64,000 nucleotides of DNA from JACQFK01 sp036383955 (GTDB lineage Bacteria > Planctomycetota > MHYJ01 > JACPRB01), in contig DASVNH010000018.1 in the NCBI GenBank assembly GCA_036383955.1, positions 8,229 through 72,228 on the forward strand, written 5' to 3'. The notes below the pieces were generated by a model that was given only the letters and a program-made list of their open reading frames with translations, had not been told where the DNA came from and did not search any database. Below, piece by piece: positions 35,431 to 44,479 of this stretch. The position numbers were made by a program, and so were the translations under genes. Every line of letters begins with the position of its first letter. The first letter of the stretch is position 1.

Positions 35431-37236
35431 ATGTGCGGCATCGTCGGTTACACGGGCGCGCGCGAGGCGCTCCCCGTCCTCCTCGAGGGCCTCCGGCGCC
35501 TCGAGTACCGGGGCTACGACTCCTCCGGCGTCGTCCTGCGGAACGGGACGGGCCTCGTCGTCGAGCGCGCCCCCGGCAAGCTCGGCGCCCTCGTCGGCCG
35601 CCTCAAGGCCGCCCCCCTCAAGGGCTCGACCGGCCTCGGCCACACCCGCTGGGCCACCCACGGCGGCGTCAACGAGGCCAACGCCCATCCGCACCGCTCC
35701 TGCGACGGCCGCATCGCCCTCGTCCACAACGGCATCGTCGAGAACTACGCCGAGCTCCGCCGCGAGCTCAAGGGCCACCGCTTCGCCTCCGAGACCGACA
35801 CCGAGGTGCTCGCCCACCTGATCGAGCTCTACTACGAGGAAAACGGCCGCGTCCATCCGCTGCGCGCCGTCACCCAGGCCCTCGACCGCGTCCGCGGCAG
35901 CTTCGCCCTCGGCGTCATCTACGCCGACCAGCCCGACCTCCTCATCGCCGCCCGCGTGAACTGCCCCCTCGTCCTCGGCGTCGGCGACGGCGAGAATTTC
36001 ATGGCCAGCGACGTCGCCGCGCTCCTGCCCTACACCCGCCGCATCATCCCCCTCGAGGAGGGCGAGGTCGCCAAGATCGACCTCCAGGGCGTCAGCATCT
36101 TCGACCGCAAGTTCAACCGCCGCCGCCGCCGCCCCACCGAAGTGGCCTGGAAGGCGGAGACGGCCCTCAAGGGCGGCTACCCGCACTTCATGCTCAAGGA
36201 AATCCACGAGCAGCGCGAAACCGTCGCCTCCGAGCTCCAGGGCCGCGAGAAGGCCCTCGACAACCTCCGCCTGCCCCGGGACGTCGCCCGCGTCACCATC
36301 GTCGCCTGCGGGACCGCCTGGCACGCCGGGCTCGTGGCCAAGGCGGCCATCGAGGAGCTCGCGCGCGTGCCGGTGGAGGTCGGGTTCGCCAGCGAGCTGC
36401 GCTACGGCGACACCCCGCTGGGCCGCGACGTCCTGACGATCGCGATCTCGCAGTCGGGGGAGACGGCGGACACGCTGGCGGCGCTGCGCCTGGCGCGGGA
36501 GGCGGGCTCGCCGACCCTGGCCATCACGAACGTGAAGGGCAGCACGCTGTCGCGCGAGGCCGACCAGGTGCTCTTCATGCGCGCCGGCCTCGAGATGGGC
36601 GTCGCCGCCACCAAGACCTACACCTCGCAGATCCTCTGCGCGCTGCTCACGGCGCTGCACCTGGGACGTCGCCGCGGCGCCCTCACCGGCGAGCGCTTCG
36701 AGGCGCTGCTGCGGGAGGCGCGGAAGCTGCCCGCCCAGGTCGAGAAGGTCCTCGAGGGCGAGGCGGCCGTGAAGAAATGCGCCCGGAAGTTCTCCCGCGG
36801 CTACGACTACATGTATATCGGGCGCCGCTACAACCTGGCGACGGCTTACGAGGGCGCCCTGAAGATGAAGGAGATCTCCTACCTCCACGCGGAGGGGTAC
36901 GGGGCGGGCGAGATGAAGCACGGGCCGCTGGCGCTGGTCGATCGCAACCTGACCTGCGTGGCCATCGCGCCGCAGGGGCGCACCACCGAGAAGATGATCT
37001 CGAACATCCAGGAAATCCGGGCGCGCGGCGGCCGCGTGATCAGCGTGGCGACGGCCGGCGACCGCCTGGTGCGCTCGGTGTCGGACCACGTCATCGAGAT
37101 CCCCGCCTGCGAGGAGATGTTTTCGCCCATCCTCGCGGCGATCCCGCTGCAGCTGCTCGCGTACCATACGGCGGCCGCCCTCGGGCGGGACGTCGATCAG
37201 CCGCGCAACCTGGCCAAGTCAGTCACGGTGGAGTAG
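35431..37236 (+). CDS. glmS: Glutamine--fructose-6-phosphate aminotransferase (isomerizing)
   Basis: This 601-residue first enzyme of UDP-GlcNAc synthesis feeds peptidoglycan or LPS. The N-terminal class II glutaminase starts MCGIVGYTG with the Cys nucleophile exposed after Met removal, so the start must be 35431 and not an in-frame ATG at 35374. Two SIS domains follow, with the isomerase motifs SQSGETADTLAAL and TSQILCALLTALH, and the typical end QPRNLAKSVTVE. The TAG stop opens the ACCGTAG repeat hairpin. Confidence 0.96.
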   Translation: MCGIVGYTGAREALPVLLEGLRRLEYRGYDSSGVVLRNGTGLVVERAPGKLGALVGRLKAAPLKGSTGLGHTRWATHGGVNEANAHPHRSCDGRIALVHNGIVENYAELRRELKGHRFASETDTEVLAHLIELYYEENGRVHPLRAVTQALDRVRGSFALGVIYADQPDLLIAARVNCPLVLGVGDGENFMASDVAALLPYTRRIIPLEEGEVAKIDLQGVSIFDRKFNRRRRRPTEVAWKAETALKGGYPHFMLKEIHEQRETVASELQGREKALDNLRLPRDVARVTIVACGTAWHAGLVAKAAIEELARVPVEVGFASELRYGDTPLGRDVLTIAISQSGETADTLAALRLAREAGSPTLAITNVKGSTLSREADQVLFMRAGLEMGVAATKTYTSQILCALLTALHLGRRRGALTGERFEALLREARKLPAQVEKVLEGEAAVKKCARKFSRGYDYMYIGRRYNLATAYEGALKMKEISYLHAEGYGAGEMKHGPLALVDRNLTCVAIAPQGRTTEKMISNIQEIRARGGRVISVATAGDRLVRSVSDHVIEIPACEEMFSPILAAIPLQLLAYHTAAALGRDVDQPRNLAKSVTVE

Positions 37237-37333
37237 ACCGTAGACGGTAGACGGTAGACCGTAGGGCCCCCCGGGGGGGGCAGGGGGGGATTGCTACGGT
37301 CTACGGTCTACCGTCTACGGTCTACCGTCGTAG
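37234..37333. repeat. Inverted heptamer arms (ACCGTAG) around a C/G core, no gene
   Basis: The left arm 37234-37265 has four units of ACCGTAG/ACGGTAG. The right arm 37292-37333 has about five inverted units. The core 37265-37290 is a C run and G runs. Same plan as 25015-25126. It begins at the glmS stop codon and ends just before the ribosome binding site of the next gene. Confidence 0.7.
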
Positions 37334-37348
37334 GGGAACGGAGGAGTG

Positions 37349-38575
37349 ATGCGCTGTCTTGCCGTGCTTCTGGGGGCTCTCCTCGTCCAGGATCCGCCGG
37401 ACGACGCGACGCGCAAGCTCGCCGAGCGGGCGGAGCGCGCGGCCGACTGGCTCGTCGACGCCGACCCGGAGCTCCGCGCCATGGGGCTCAAGGAAGCGCG
37501 CGAGCTGGGCAGCGCCGGCGTGCCGGCCCTCGAGAAGCGGCTCGCCGAGCGGGGGCTGCTGGACGTCGCCAAGGCCTGGCGCGAGTCCACGTCGAAGAGC
37601 GCGGCCTGGGTCCGCGAGGCGGAGCTGGAGGACGTCGCGGCCGACGACCCCGCCGTCGCGGAGCTGCGGAAGATCGACCGCGGGTTCGTCGACAAGTACG
37701 TCCGCGCGAAGTACGCCGAGGCGATGGGCTTCGTCCGGAAGAAGAGCTACCAGCGCGCGTACGAGCTGGCCGGGGCGATCCTGGCGCTGGAGCCCAAGGC
37801 GTCGATGGCCGAGTCCGTCCGCAAGCTGCGGCGCTACGCCGACGGCATGATCCTTCAGACCACGCTGCTGGAGGCGAAGCTCCTGCACGCGAAGCCGTCG
37901 TACGTCGCGGGCGAGCCCGTGGAGATCGCGCTCCGCATGAAGAACATCTTCCGGAGCGGCCTGACCGTCTCGTTCGGCAAGGGCGAGGAGGGCAAGCCCG
38001 CCCCGCGCGGCGTGATCGTGGTGGAGGTCGAGACGACCCTCCGCGACTTCTACGGCGCCACCCAGACCTGGTCGCGCAGCCAGGAGGTGCACGTCGACAA
38101 CGAGATCCCGGTCGCGCCGGGCGGCCAGTGGGAGCGGACGTTCCTCCTCGACGCCAACCTCGAGGTGGGCGACCAGGAGCACGTGCGCGAGATCACGGTC
38201 AACGCCTGGACCCAGCCGATCGGGATCGCGATCGAGGGCCGCGACGCGGGGCGCCGCGTCCAGTTCGAGTCGGCCTTCCTGCGGATCGTGCCCAAGAAGT
38301 ACGAGCGCTACCTGGAGAACCCGCTGGAGGGCCTGAGCAAGTCCATCGAGGACGGCGCGCCCGCCCAGCTGACCTACATCTGCTCGCGCCTGCTCGAGGG
38401 CAAGGACCGCGAGGCGGGGACGCGGAAGCTCGTCGAGGCCCTCGAGAAGACCGAGAAGCCGCTGTACCGCGCTTCCATGAGCTGGATCCTGAAAGGCCTG
38501 ACCGGCCAGACCCTGGGCGAGGATCCCAAGGCCTGGCGCGAATGGCTGGACGCCAAGGGGAAAAAGACGAAATGA
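37349..38575 (+). CDS. Secreted protein of unknown function
   Basis: The 408-residue protein has a short signal peptide (LAVLLGALLVQ). The N-terminal third is helical (HEAT/TPR-like), the middle is a beta-sandwich-like domain with GEPVEIALRMKNIFRSGLTVSF, and the C-terminal part is again helical. No catalytic motif. GGAGG lies directly upstream of the ATG. Shares ATGA with tyrS, so an essential translation gene is coupled to a secreted protein. Confidence 0.65.
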   Translation: MRCLAVLLGALLVQDPPDDATRKLAERAERAADWLVDADPELRAMGLKEARELGSAGVPALEKRLAERGLLDVAKAWRESTSKSAAWVREAELEDVAADDPAVAELRKIDRGFVDKYVRAKYAEAMGFVRKKSYQRAYELAGAILALEPKASMAESVRKLRRYADGMILQTTLLEAKLLHAKPSYVAGEPVEIALRMKNIFRSGLTVSFGKGEEGKPAPRGVIVVEVETTLRDFYGATQTWSRSQEVHVDNEIPVAPGGQWERTFLLDANLEVGDQEHVREITVNAWTQPIGIAIEGRDAGRRVQFESAFLRIVPKKYERYLENPLEGLSKSIEDGAPAQLTYICSRLLEGKDREAGTRKLVEALEKTEKPLYRASMSWILKGLTGQTLGEDPKAWREWLDAKGKKTK

Positions 38576-39747
38576 AGCCGCCGCGCGAACAGCTCCGCGA
38601 AATCCAGCGGGGCGTGATCAACCTGCATTCCGAGGAGGAGCTGCTCAAGAAGCTCGACCGCGGCGCGCCGCTCCGCGTCAAGCTGGGCGTGGATCCGAGC
38701 TCTCCCGACATCCACCTCGGCCACACCGTCGTCCTCCGCAAGCTCCGCCAGTTCCAGGACCTGGGGCACACCGCGGTCCTGATCATCGGCGACTTCACCG
38801 CGCTGGTCGGCGATCCGACCGGCAAGAAGAAGACCCGGCCGCAGCTCACGCCGTCGGAGGTCGAGGTCAACGCCCGCACCTACATCGAGCAGGTCCACCG
38901 CGTCCTGCTGCCCAAGCCGCTGGAGATCGTCCGGAACTCGGAGTGGCTGAAGCCGCTGCCGTTCTACGAGCTCGTCAAGCTCGCCGCCAAGATGACGGTC
39001 GCGCGCTTCATGGAGCGCGACGACTTCTCCAAGCGCCTCAAGGAAGGGGTTCCCGTCCACCTCCACGAGTTCCTCTACCTCGTCATGCAGGCCTACGACT
39101 CCGTGGTGGTGAAGGCGGACGTCGAGCTCGGCGGCACCGACCAGCTCTTCAACCTCATGGTGGGGCGCGACCTGATGCGCGACATGGGGATGGAGGCGCA
39201 GGTGGCGCTGACCACGCCGATCCTCACCGGCCTCGACGGGCACGACAAGATGTCGAAGTCCCTCGGCAACCACATCGGCGTCTCCACCGACCCGTTCGAG
39301 ATGTATTCGCGGACGATGTCGATCCCCGACGCGAACATGAAGGAGTGGTACACGCTTCTGACGTCCCTGCCGGCCGACGAGATCGACCGGATGACGACGA
39401 AGACGCATCCGAAGGCCGCGAAGGACCGGCTCGCCCGCGAGATCGTCCAGGGCTACCACCCCGGCAAGGCCGACGAGGCCGCCCAGGAATGGGACAAGAA
39501 GTTCTCCAAGAACGAGGTCGTCGATCCCGTCGACCTCGACATCCCCGCGGGCATCGGCATGGTCGATCTGATCATGCTGACCAAGCTCTGCCCGTCGAAG
39601 AGCGAGGCCCGCCGCCTGATCGAGCAGGGCGGCGTCGAGCTCGAGGGCGTGAAGAAGCAGGACCCCAAGGAAGTCCCTCACGCGAAGGACGGGCAGATCC
39701 TCAAGGTCGGCAAGAAGAAGAACTATTTCCGTTTGAAGGTGAAGTAA
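38572..39747 (+). CDS. tyrS: Tyrosyl-tRNA synthetase
   Basis: The 391-residue class I synthetase has the HIGH-type motif HLGH (48-51), FLYLVMQAYDSV and GGTDQLFNLMVGRDL of the tyrosine pocket, and KMSKS beginning at K226. A C-terminal S4-type RNA-binding domain follows (SKSEARRLIEQGGVELEGV). Length and motif set match the TyrRS branch found in many Gram-negative bacteria. A 56-bp palindrome follows the stop. Confidence 0.96.
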   Translation: MKPPREQLREIQRGVINLHSEEELLKKLDRGAPLRVKLGVDPSSPDIHLGHTVVLRKLRQFQDLGHTAVLIIGDFTALVGDPTGKKKTRPQLTPSEVEVNARTYIEQVHRVLLPKPLEIVRNSEWLKPLPFYELVKLAAKMTVARFMERDDFSKRLKEGVPVHLHEFLYLVMQAYDSVVVKADVELGGTDQLFNLMVGRDLMRDMGMEAQVALTTPILTGLDGHDKMSKSLGNHIGVSTDPFEMYSRTMSIPDANMKEWYTLLTSLPADEIDRMTTKTHPKAAKDRLAREIVQGYHPGKADEAAQEWDKKFSKNEVVDPVDLDIPAGIGMVDLIMLTKLCPSKSEARRLIEQGGVELEGVKKQDPKEVPHAKDGQILKVGKKKNYFRLKVK

Positions 39748-39754
39748 GGAGATT

Positions 39755-39810
39755 GGACAAGTCTTCCCGGGAGTTTTGTCCGCGGACAAAACTCCCGGGA
39801 GGATTTGTCC
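39755..39810. repeat. 56-bp palindrome, possible terminator
   Basis: Two 28-nt half-sites (39755-39782 and 39783-39810) match at 26 of 28 positions with no loop bases between them. The half-site ends in GGGAGTTTTGTCCG. It lies between tyrS and the next gene. It could be a transcription stop or a cruciform; it lacks a T run. Confidence 0.8.
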
Positions 39811-39819
39811 GAGTACTGG

Positions 39820-42222
39820 ATGGCGTCGTCGGCCGACTGGATCTTCGGGCAGAAACTCGTCGCGCTGGGGGTCTGCCCGCTGGCGGAGATCCGCGACGCG
39901 CTCGCCGAGGCCGACCGGGACAAGCGGCCGCTGGCCGACGTCCTCCGCGACCGCGGCGTGCCCGTCGGGAAGCTGCGCGAAGCCGGGGCGCAGGTCGCCG
40001 ACCGCCCCGCGGCGCCGGCGCGACGTCCCCTCCCTGAAATCCGTCCGTCCCGCGTCCCGTGGGCGATCGCGATCGCGGCGCTGCTGGGCGTCGGCGTCTG
40101 GCTCGCGACGCGCCCGCCCGCGGAGTCGAACGTCGTCGACGCCGACCCGGACCGCGCCCCGCGCGAGGAGCTCGAGAAGCTCGCGGCCGCGGAGGACCTC
40201 GAGAAGGCGCCGGAAGTCGTGCGCGCCTACGAGGGCTACGGCAAGCGCTGGGCGGGGCTGAAGTGGGAGCTGCGGGCCCACGAGAAGCTCCAGGTGTTCC
40301 GGGCGAAGGCCGACGTCCCCGCGCGCGCGGCCCTCGAGGAGCTGGCCCCGAAGGAGGTCGAGCTGCTCGCGGCGGGGCGGATCGGCGACGCCCTGCGCCT
40401 CTACCTCGCGTATCCCGCGAAGTTCCTGGTGACGGAGGCGGGGAGCGCGGCGAAGGCGAAGATCCTCGAGCTGAGCCAGAAGGCGCGCGCGGCCTTCGTG
40501 AAGGGCAAGGCCGAGGCGGAGAAGCTGCTCGCCGACGGCAAGTTCAAGGCGGCCGAGGACAAGGCGGGCGCGCTGGCGGCCGTCGCCCCCGCCGAAGCGG
40601 CCGGCGAGATCGAGGACCTGAAAGTCCGGATCGACCGGGAGGCGCGCGGGGCGCGGGGCAAGGCGCGGCAGGAGGTGGCCGACAAGTACCTCGAGATCGA
40701 CGGCAAGGTGAAGGCGCATCTCACCCGACGTCCGCCCAGCCCGCGCGGGGCGGCGCGGGAGATCCTGGCGTTCGTGACGGCGCCCTGGGACGAGACGCGA
40801 CGTCCCTTCGCGCGGGCCGAGGGCGTGGACTACGACGCGGTGAAGAAGGCGGTCGAGGACTGGAACCCCGAGGCGCTGCGGGCGGCGGCGGAGGCGGCGC
40901 TGCCGGATCCGGAGTCGCCGGACCGGCTGTCGACGGGCGAAGCGGCGATCCTCGACTTCCGGGCGGCCGCGCTGGTGGAGCTCTTCTACCGGGACGCGCA
41001 AGCCGCGATGCGGAAGGCCGTCGAGTCGGGCGAAGCGATGAACCTGCCCGGGCTGGGCAAGGGGCGCTTCGAGAAGCAGGGGGAGACGACGGTCTTCGTG
41101 CGCGAGGGCGCGGGGATCGTGGAGGCGAGCGCGGTGCCGCTGTCGGACGAGGACCTGGAGGCGCTGGCGGCGCGCGAATCCGGGGCCGAGGCGGACCTGC
41201 GCGCGGGCTTTTTCTATTTCCAGTGCTCGCCGGGCCGGGAGGTGAAGGCCTACGACCGCCTGGAGAAGGCGCGGCAGGCGGGCGCGAGGGGCGTGCGGGT
41301 CTATCTGACGGGGCTGTATCTCGCGCGGCAAGTGGACCTGGCGAAGTCGCTGCGGACGAAATTCGAGGCGGCGGAGGACGTCTTCGGCAAGCGCCAGTGG
41401 CCGGCGACGCGCAAGCTGCTCGGGGAGATGCTGGAGCATCCGGAGCATCCCTTCGTGAAGGAGAAGCGGCCGCTGATCGAGAAGATGCTCTTCGAGATCG
41501 CGGACGGCAGCGACGCCGAGCGCCGCTTGTCCGCGCGGCTGAAAGGGAAGGCCACGATCCTTCCCGACGGCCGCGCGCGGATCGTCTACGACTTCGAGAG
41601 CCCCGAGCAGGCGGACGGCTTCGAGCCGCCGGGGGAGGACGAGGCGCGCGCGTTCCCGGGCCGCTGGAAGGTCGTCGAGGGCGGGCTCGAATCGTCGGCC
41701 CGCGAAGCCTCGGTGCTCCGCTGGAAGACGCCGCTGAAGGGGGACGTCGAGGTCGCCTACGACCTCACGCCGATCGCGGAGCCGCAGAACGTGACGGCGG
41801 CGCTCTACGCGCGGAAGGGCGGGCCGGGGCACTACGCGGTGGTGCTGGGCTTCGACTGGGTGGGGCGCGGGGAAGGGGACCGGGACAACTCGGCGGAGGA
41901 CCGCCGCGGGATGCCGCGCGCGTGCGTGATCAAGTATCCGGTGAAGGCGGACAAGCTGCGCTGGCGCGAGGCGGACGAGTGGCTGCGCTGGCACGAGCGG
42001 CTCGTGGGCGAGCGGACGTCGAAGGAGCCCCTCAAGCCCGTCCTGGGCAAGACGCTGCGCCTGACGATCCAGCGGACGGGATCGCGGCTGCGGGTGCTCG
42101 CCGACGGGGAGGAGTACTGGAGCGGCGAGGACGCCGAGTACGCCGAAGGCTCGCTCGTCTTTTTCGCCGACAGCCGCTGCCGCCTCGAGGCCCTGGTGAT
42201 CACCGGGGCCTTCGCCGACTAG
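39820..42222 (+). CDS. Membrane-anchored helical protein with C-terminal jelly-roll domain
   Basis: The 800-residue protein starts with a short cytoplasmic helical domain (WIFGQKLVALGVCPLAEI, like GspE-N/MshEN-type ends). One membrane helix lies near residue 80-95 (WAIAIAALLGVGVWLAT). A long helical region follows. A C-terminal beta-sandwich (IVYDFESPEQADGF onward) resembles the 3-keto-disaccharide hydrolase/LamG group common in planctomycetes. A TTG at 39805 in the palindrome is an alternative start; the ATG at 39820 is preferred. Confidence 0.65.
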   Translation: MASSADWIFGQKLVALGVCPLAEIRDALAEADRDKRPLADVLRDRGVPVGKLREAGAQVADRPAAPARRPLPEIRPSRVPWAIAIAALLGVGVWLATRPPAESNVVDADPDRAPREELEKLAAAEDLEKAPEVVRAYEGYGKRWAGLKWELRAHEKLQVFRAKADVPARAALEELAPKEVELLAAGRIGDALRLYLAYPAKFLVTEAGSAAKAKILELSQKARAAFVKGKAEAEKLLADGKFKAAEDKAGALAAVAPAEAAGEIEDLKVRIDREARGARGKARQEVADKYLEIDGKVKAHLTRRPPSPRGAAREILAFVTAPWDETRRPFARAEGVDYDAVKKAVEDWNPEALRAAAEAALPDPESPDRLSTGEAAILDFRAAALVELFYRDAQAAMRKAVESGEAMNLPGLGKGRFEKQGETTVFVREGAGIVEASAVPLSDEDLEALAARESGAEADLRAGFFYFQCSPGREVKAYDRLEKARQAGARGVRVYLTGLYLARQVDLAKSLRTKFEAAEDVFGKRQWPATRKLLGEMLEHPEHPFVKEKRPLIEKMLFEIADGSDAERRLSARLKGKATILPDGRARIVYDFESPEQADGFEPPGEDEARAFPGRWKVVEGGLESSAREASVLRWKTPLKGDVEVAYDLTPIAEPQNVTAALYARKGGPGHYAVVLGFDWVGRGEGDRDNSAEDRRGMPRACVIKYPVKADKLRWREADEWLRWHERLVGERTSKEPLKPVLGKTLRLTIQRTGSRLRVLADGEEYWSGEDAEYAEGSLVFFADSRCRLEALVITGAFAD

Positions 42223-42224
42223 CC

Positions 42225-42779
42225 ATGGAGCGCGGGCCGCGCTGGACGCTTCGTCTGGCGGCGCTGGCGCTCGGCTCCACGCCCTTTCTTCACCTGATGT
42301 TCGCCCCCGCGGGCGGCGGCGTGTTCCAGCCCTTCCAGGACCTGCATGTCCTCGGCCGCATGTTCGAGCGCGCGCCGGCGGGCTGGCTCTTCTGCTGGGT
42401 GCTCCCGTTCCTCGCTTCGCTGCCGAGTTGGCGCTCGGACTGGGTCACGTCGGGCTTCACCTTCGCCGCCTATAGCGGCCTGATGATCAGCCTGCTGGGC
42501 GGGTGGTCGCCGTCTCTTCCGACCCTGGTGCTGGTCCTGGGCGCGTTCTTCCTCATCGGCCTCCTGTTGTTTCGATTGGAGGTCGAGGTCGTCGCGGCCT
42601 GGGCCCGGCTGCTCCTCGCGGTCGGGCTCCTGGCCGCCTGCGCGGAGCAGATGCTCGATCATCCGGCCCTGAGCGTCGGATCGGTCGGCGTCGGTCTGGG
42701 CGCCCTTTTCGCCGGTCTGGGCGAGTACATGGCCCTGCGGGGCGTCCCGGCCGAGGAGCCGGAACCGTCCGATCCCTAA
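42225..42779 (+). CDS. Integral membrane protein, unknown
   Basis: The 184-residue protein has about five hydrophobic helices (for example LAALALGSTPFLHLMFAP, LPTLVLVLGAFFLIGLLLF, LLLAVGLLAACAEQML). No known transporter motif. It starts 3 nt after the previous stop, so it is cotranscribed with the jelly-roll protein. A hexamer repeat separates it from the convergent REC-PilT gene. Confidence 0.6.
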   Translation: MERGPRWTLRLAALALGSTPFLHLMFAPAGGGVFQPFQDLHVLGRMFERAPAGWLFCWVLPFLASLPSWRSDWVTSGFTFAAYSGLMISLLGGWSPSLPTLVLVLGAFFLIGLLLFRLEVEVVAAWARLLLAVGLLAACAEQMLDHPALSVGSVGVGLGALFAGLGEYMALRGVPAEEPEPSDP

Positions 42780-42804
42780 AAGCGCCCCCGCCTCCCCCGT
42801 CGTT

Positions 42805-42823
42805 CCTGTTCCTGTACCTGGGG
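42805..42823. repeat. CAGGAA-type hexamers after a stop codon
   Basis: On the minus strand, three units (CAGGTA, CAGGAA, CAGGAA) follow within a few bases of the TGA stop of the REC-PilT gene. Confidence 0.5.
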
Positions 42824-44413
42824 TCAGAAGCCCCGGCTGATCTTCATCTTGCCGCCGGCCTCGACGGGGAGCGGGGTCTTCGCGGCCTGGAAGGCCTCCT
42901 TCATCTGCGGCGCGCTGATGACGGCCGTCGAGCCGCTCTGCACGCCCTTGAGCAGCAGGCGCAGGTCGCCCGGGGTCGTCGAGGACGCCATCGCTTCCTC
43001 CGCGGTGATCGTGCCCGCGTTGACGTGCTTCGCCAGGGCCTGGTTGAAGGTCTGCATGCCGTAGTAGTCGCCGGACGCGGCGATGGCCTTCTCGATCGAG
43101 GAGGTCTTGCCGTCGTGGATCAGCTCGCGGATGGCGGGGGAGGCGATCATCACTTCGACGGCCGCCACGCGGCCCCGGCCGTCCGCCCGCCGCACCAGCC
43201 GCTGGCCGATCACGGCCTGCAGGGTCAGGGCGAGCTGGGAACGGACCTGGTGGTGCGCGTCGGTCGGGAAGGCGTCGATGATGCGGTCCAGCGTCTGCTT
43301 GGCGTCGTTGGTGTGCAGGGTCGAGAAGACGAGGTGCCCCGTCTCCGCCGCGTGCATGGCCAGCTCCATCGACTCCCGGTCGCGCATCTCGCCCATGAGG
43401 ATGACGTCGGGGTCCTGCCGCAGCACCCGGCGCAGGGCCTCGTGGAAGGACTTCACGTCGTTGCCCAGCTGGCGCTGGTTGATCGCGCACTTCTTGTCCG
43501 TGTAGACGAACTCGACCGGGTCCTCGAGCGTGACCACGTGCAGCGGCTGCGTCTCGTTCAGGTAGTCCATCATCGCGGCCAGGGTCGTCGACTTCCCGCT
43601 CCCGGTCGGCCCCGTCACGAGCACCAGGCCCTGCGGCGCCTTCGTGATCTCCTTCAGCACCGGGGGCAGCTTCATCATCTCGATCGTCGGCACCGTCAGG
43701 GGAATGAGGCGGAAGGCCGCGCCGAACTGGCCCATCCGCTTGAACGCGTTCACGCGGAAGCGCGCGATCCCGGGCAGCAGGTAGGAGGAATCCGATTCGA
43801 ACTGCTCCTCCAGCGTCCGGTAGCCCGGCCGCCCCAGCACCTGCAGCAGCAGGCTCTCCATGTCTTTTTCCGACAGCTCGGGCAGCGCGCTCGGCGTCAG
43901 GTCCCCCGAGATCCGGAACAGCGGCGGACGTCCGACCTTCAGATGCAGGTCCGAGCCGCCCGCGGCCACCAGCTCGCTCAGGATGTCGTCCACCTTGATC
44001 GGCCCGCCCGTCTCCACCGTCAGCCGCTCCAGCTCCTCCTTCGCGACGAAGTCCTGGAGGGCCTGGCGGGCGGCCATCGACATCCGCCGCGGATCGACGG
44101 GCTTGGCCACGAGGTCCGCCGCCCCGGCTTTCAGGGCGGCGACGACATCCTGGGGCGCGACCGCGTCGCTCATCACGACGACGGGCAGGCCGGGGAAGTG
44201 CTTGTGCAGCTTGCGGAGGACGTCGAAGCCCGCCCGGTCGGGCAGGGCCAGGTCGAGGACGACGAGGGCCGGGGGGGCCTTCGACACCGCGCCGAGGCAG
44301 GCCTCGCCGGTGTAGACGACCTCGACGGCGGCGCCGTCGGCGGCCAGGACGTCGCGGTTGCGGCCGGCGGACTCCGGGTTGGGGTCTACGAGCAGGATGG
44401 TCGGTGTGTTCAT
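42824..44413 (-). CDS. Response-regulator receiver / PilT-type ATPase fusion
   Basis: The 529-residue protein has an N-terminal REC domain with acidic pocket D10, phospho-acceptor D54 in VVLDLALPD and K104 in VAKPVD. From about residue 160 it is a PilT/GspE secretion ATPase: Walker A GPTGSGKST (about 270), Asp box TLEDPVEF, Walker B DPDVILMGEMRD and His box STLHTND. PilT retracts type IV pili. The fused receiver suggests direct phosphorylation control of a retraction motor, since such domains are usually on separate proteins. No pilus genes are adjacent. Confidence 0.85.
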   Translation of the reverse strand: MNTPTILLVDPNPESAGRNRDVLAADGAAVEVVYTGEACLGAVSKAPPALVVLDLALPDRAGFDVLRKLHKHFPGLPVVVMSDAVAPQDVVAALKAGAADLVAKPVDPRRMSMAARQALQDFVAKEELERLTVETGGPIKVDDILSELVAAGGSDLHLKVGRPPLFRISGDLTPSALPELSEKDMESLLLQVLGRPGYRTLEEQFESDSSYLLPGIARFRVNAFKRMGQFGAAFRLIPLTVPTIEMMKLPPVLKEITKAPQGLVLVTGPTGSGKSTTLAAMMDYLNETQPLHVVTLEDPVEFVYTDKKCAINQRQLGNDVKSFHEALRRVLRQDPDVILMGEMRDRESMELAMHAAETGHLVFSTLHTNDAKQTLDRIIDAFPTDAHHQVRSQLALTLQAVIGQRLVRRADGRGRVAAVEVMIASPAIRELIHDGKTSSIEKAIAASGDYYGMQTFNQALAKHVNAGTITAEEAMASSTTPGDLRLLLKGVQSGSTAVISAPQMKEAFQAAKTPLPVEAGGKMKISRGF

Positions 44414-44479
44414 GCCGGATCTAGCGCAAGCGGCGGGCCACGCGGGGAGGCGGGGAGAGGGCGACAAAAATGTCGGGGA

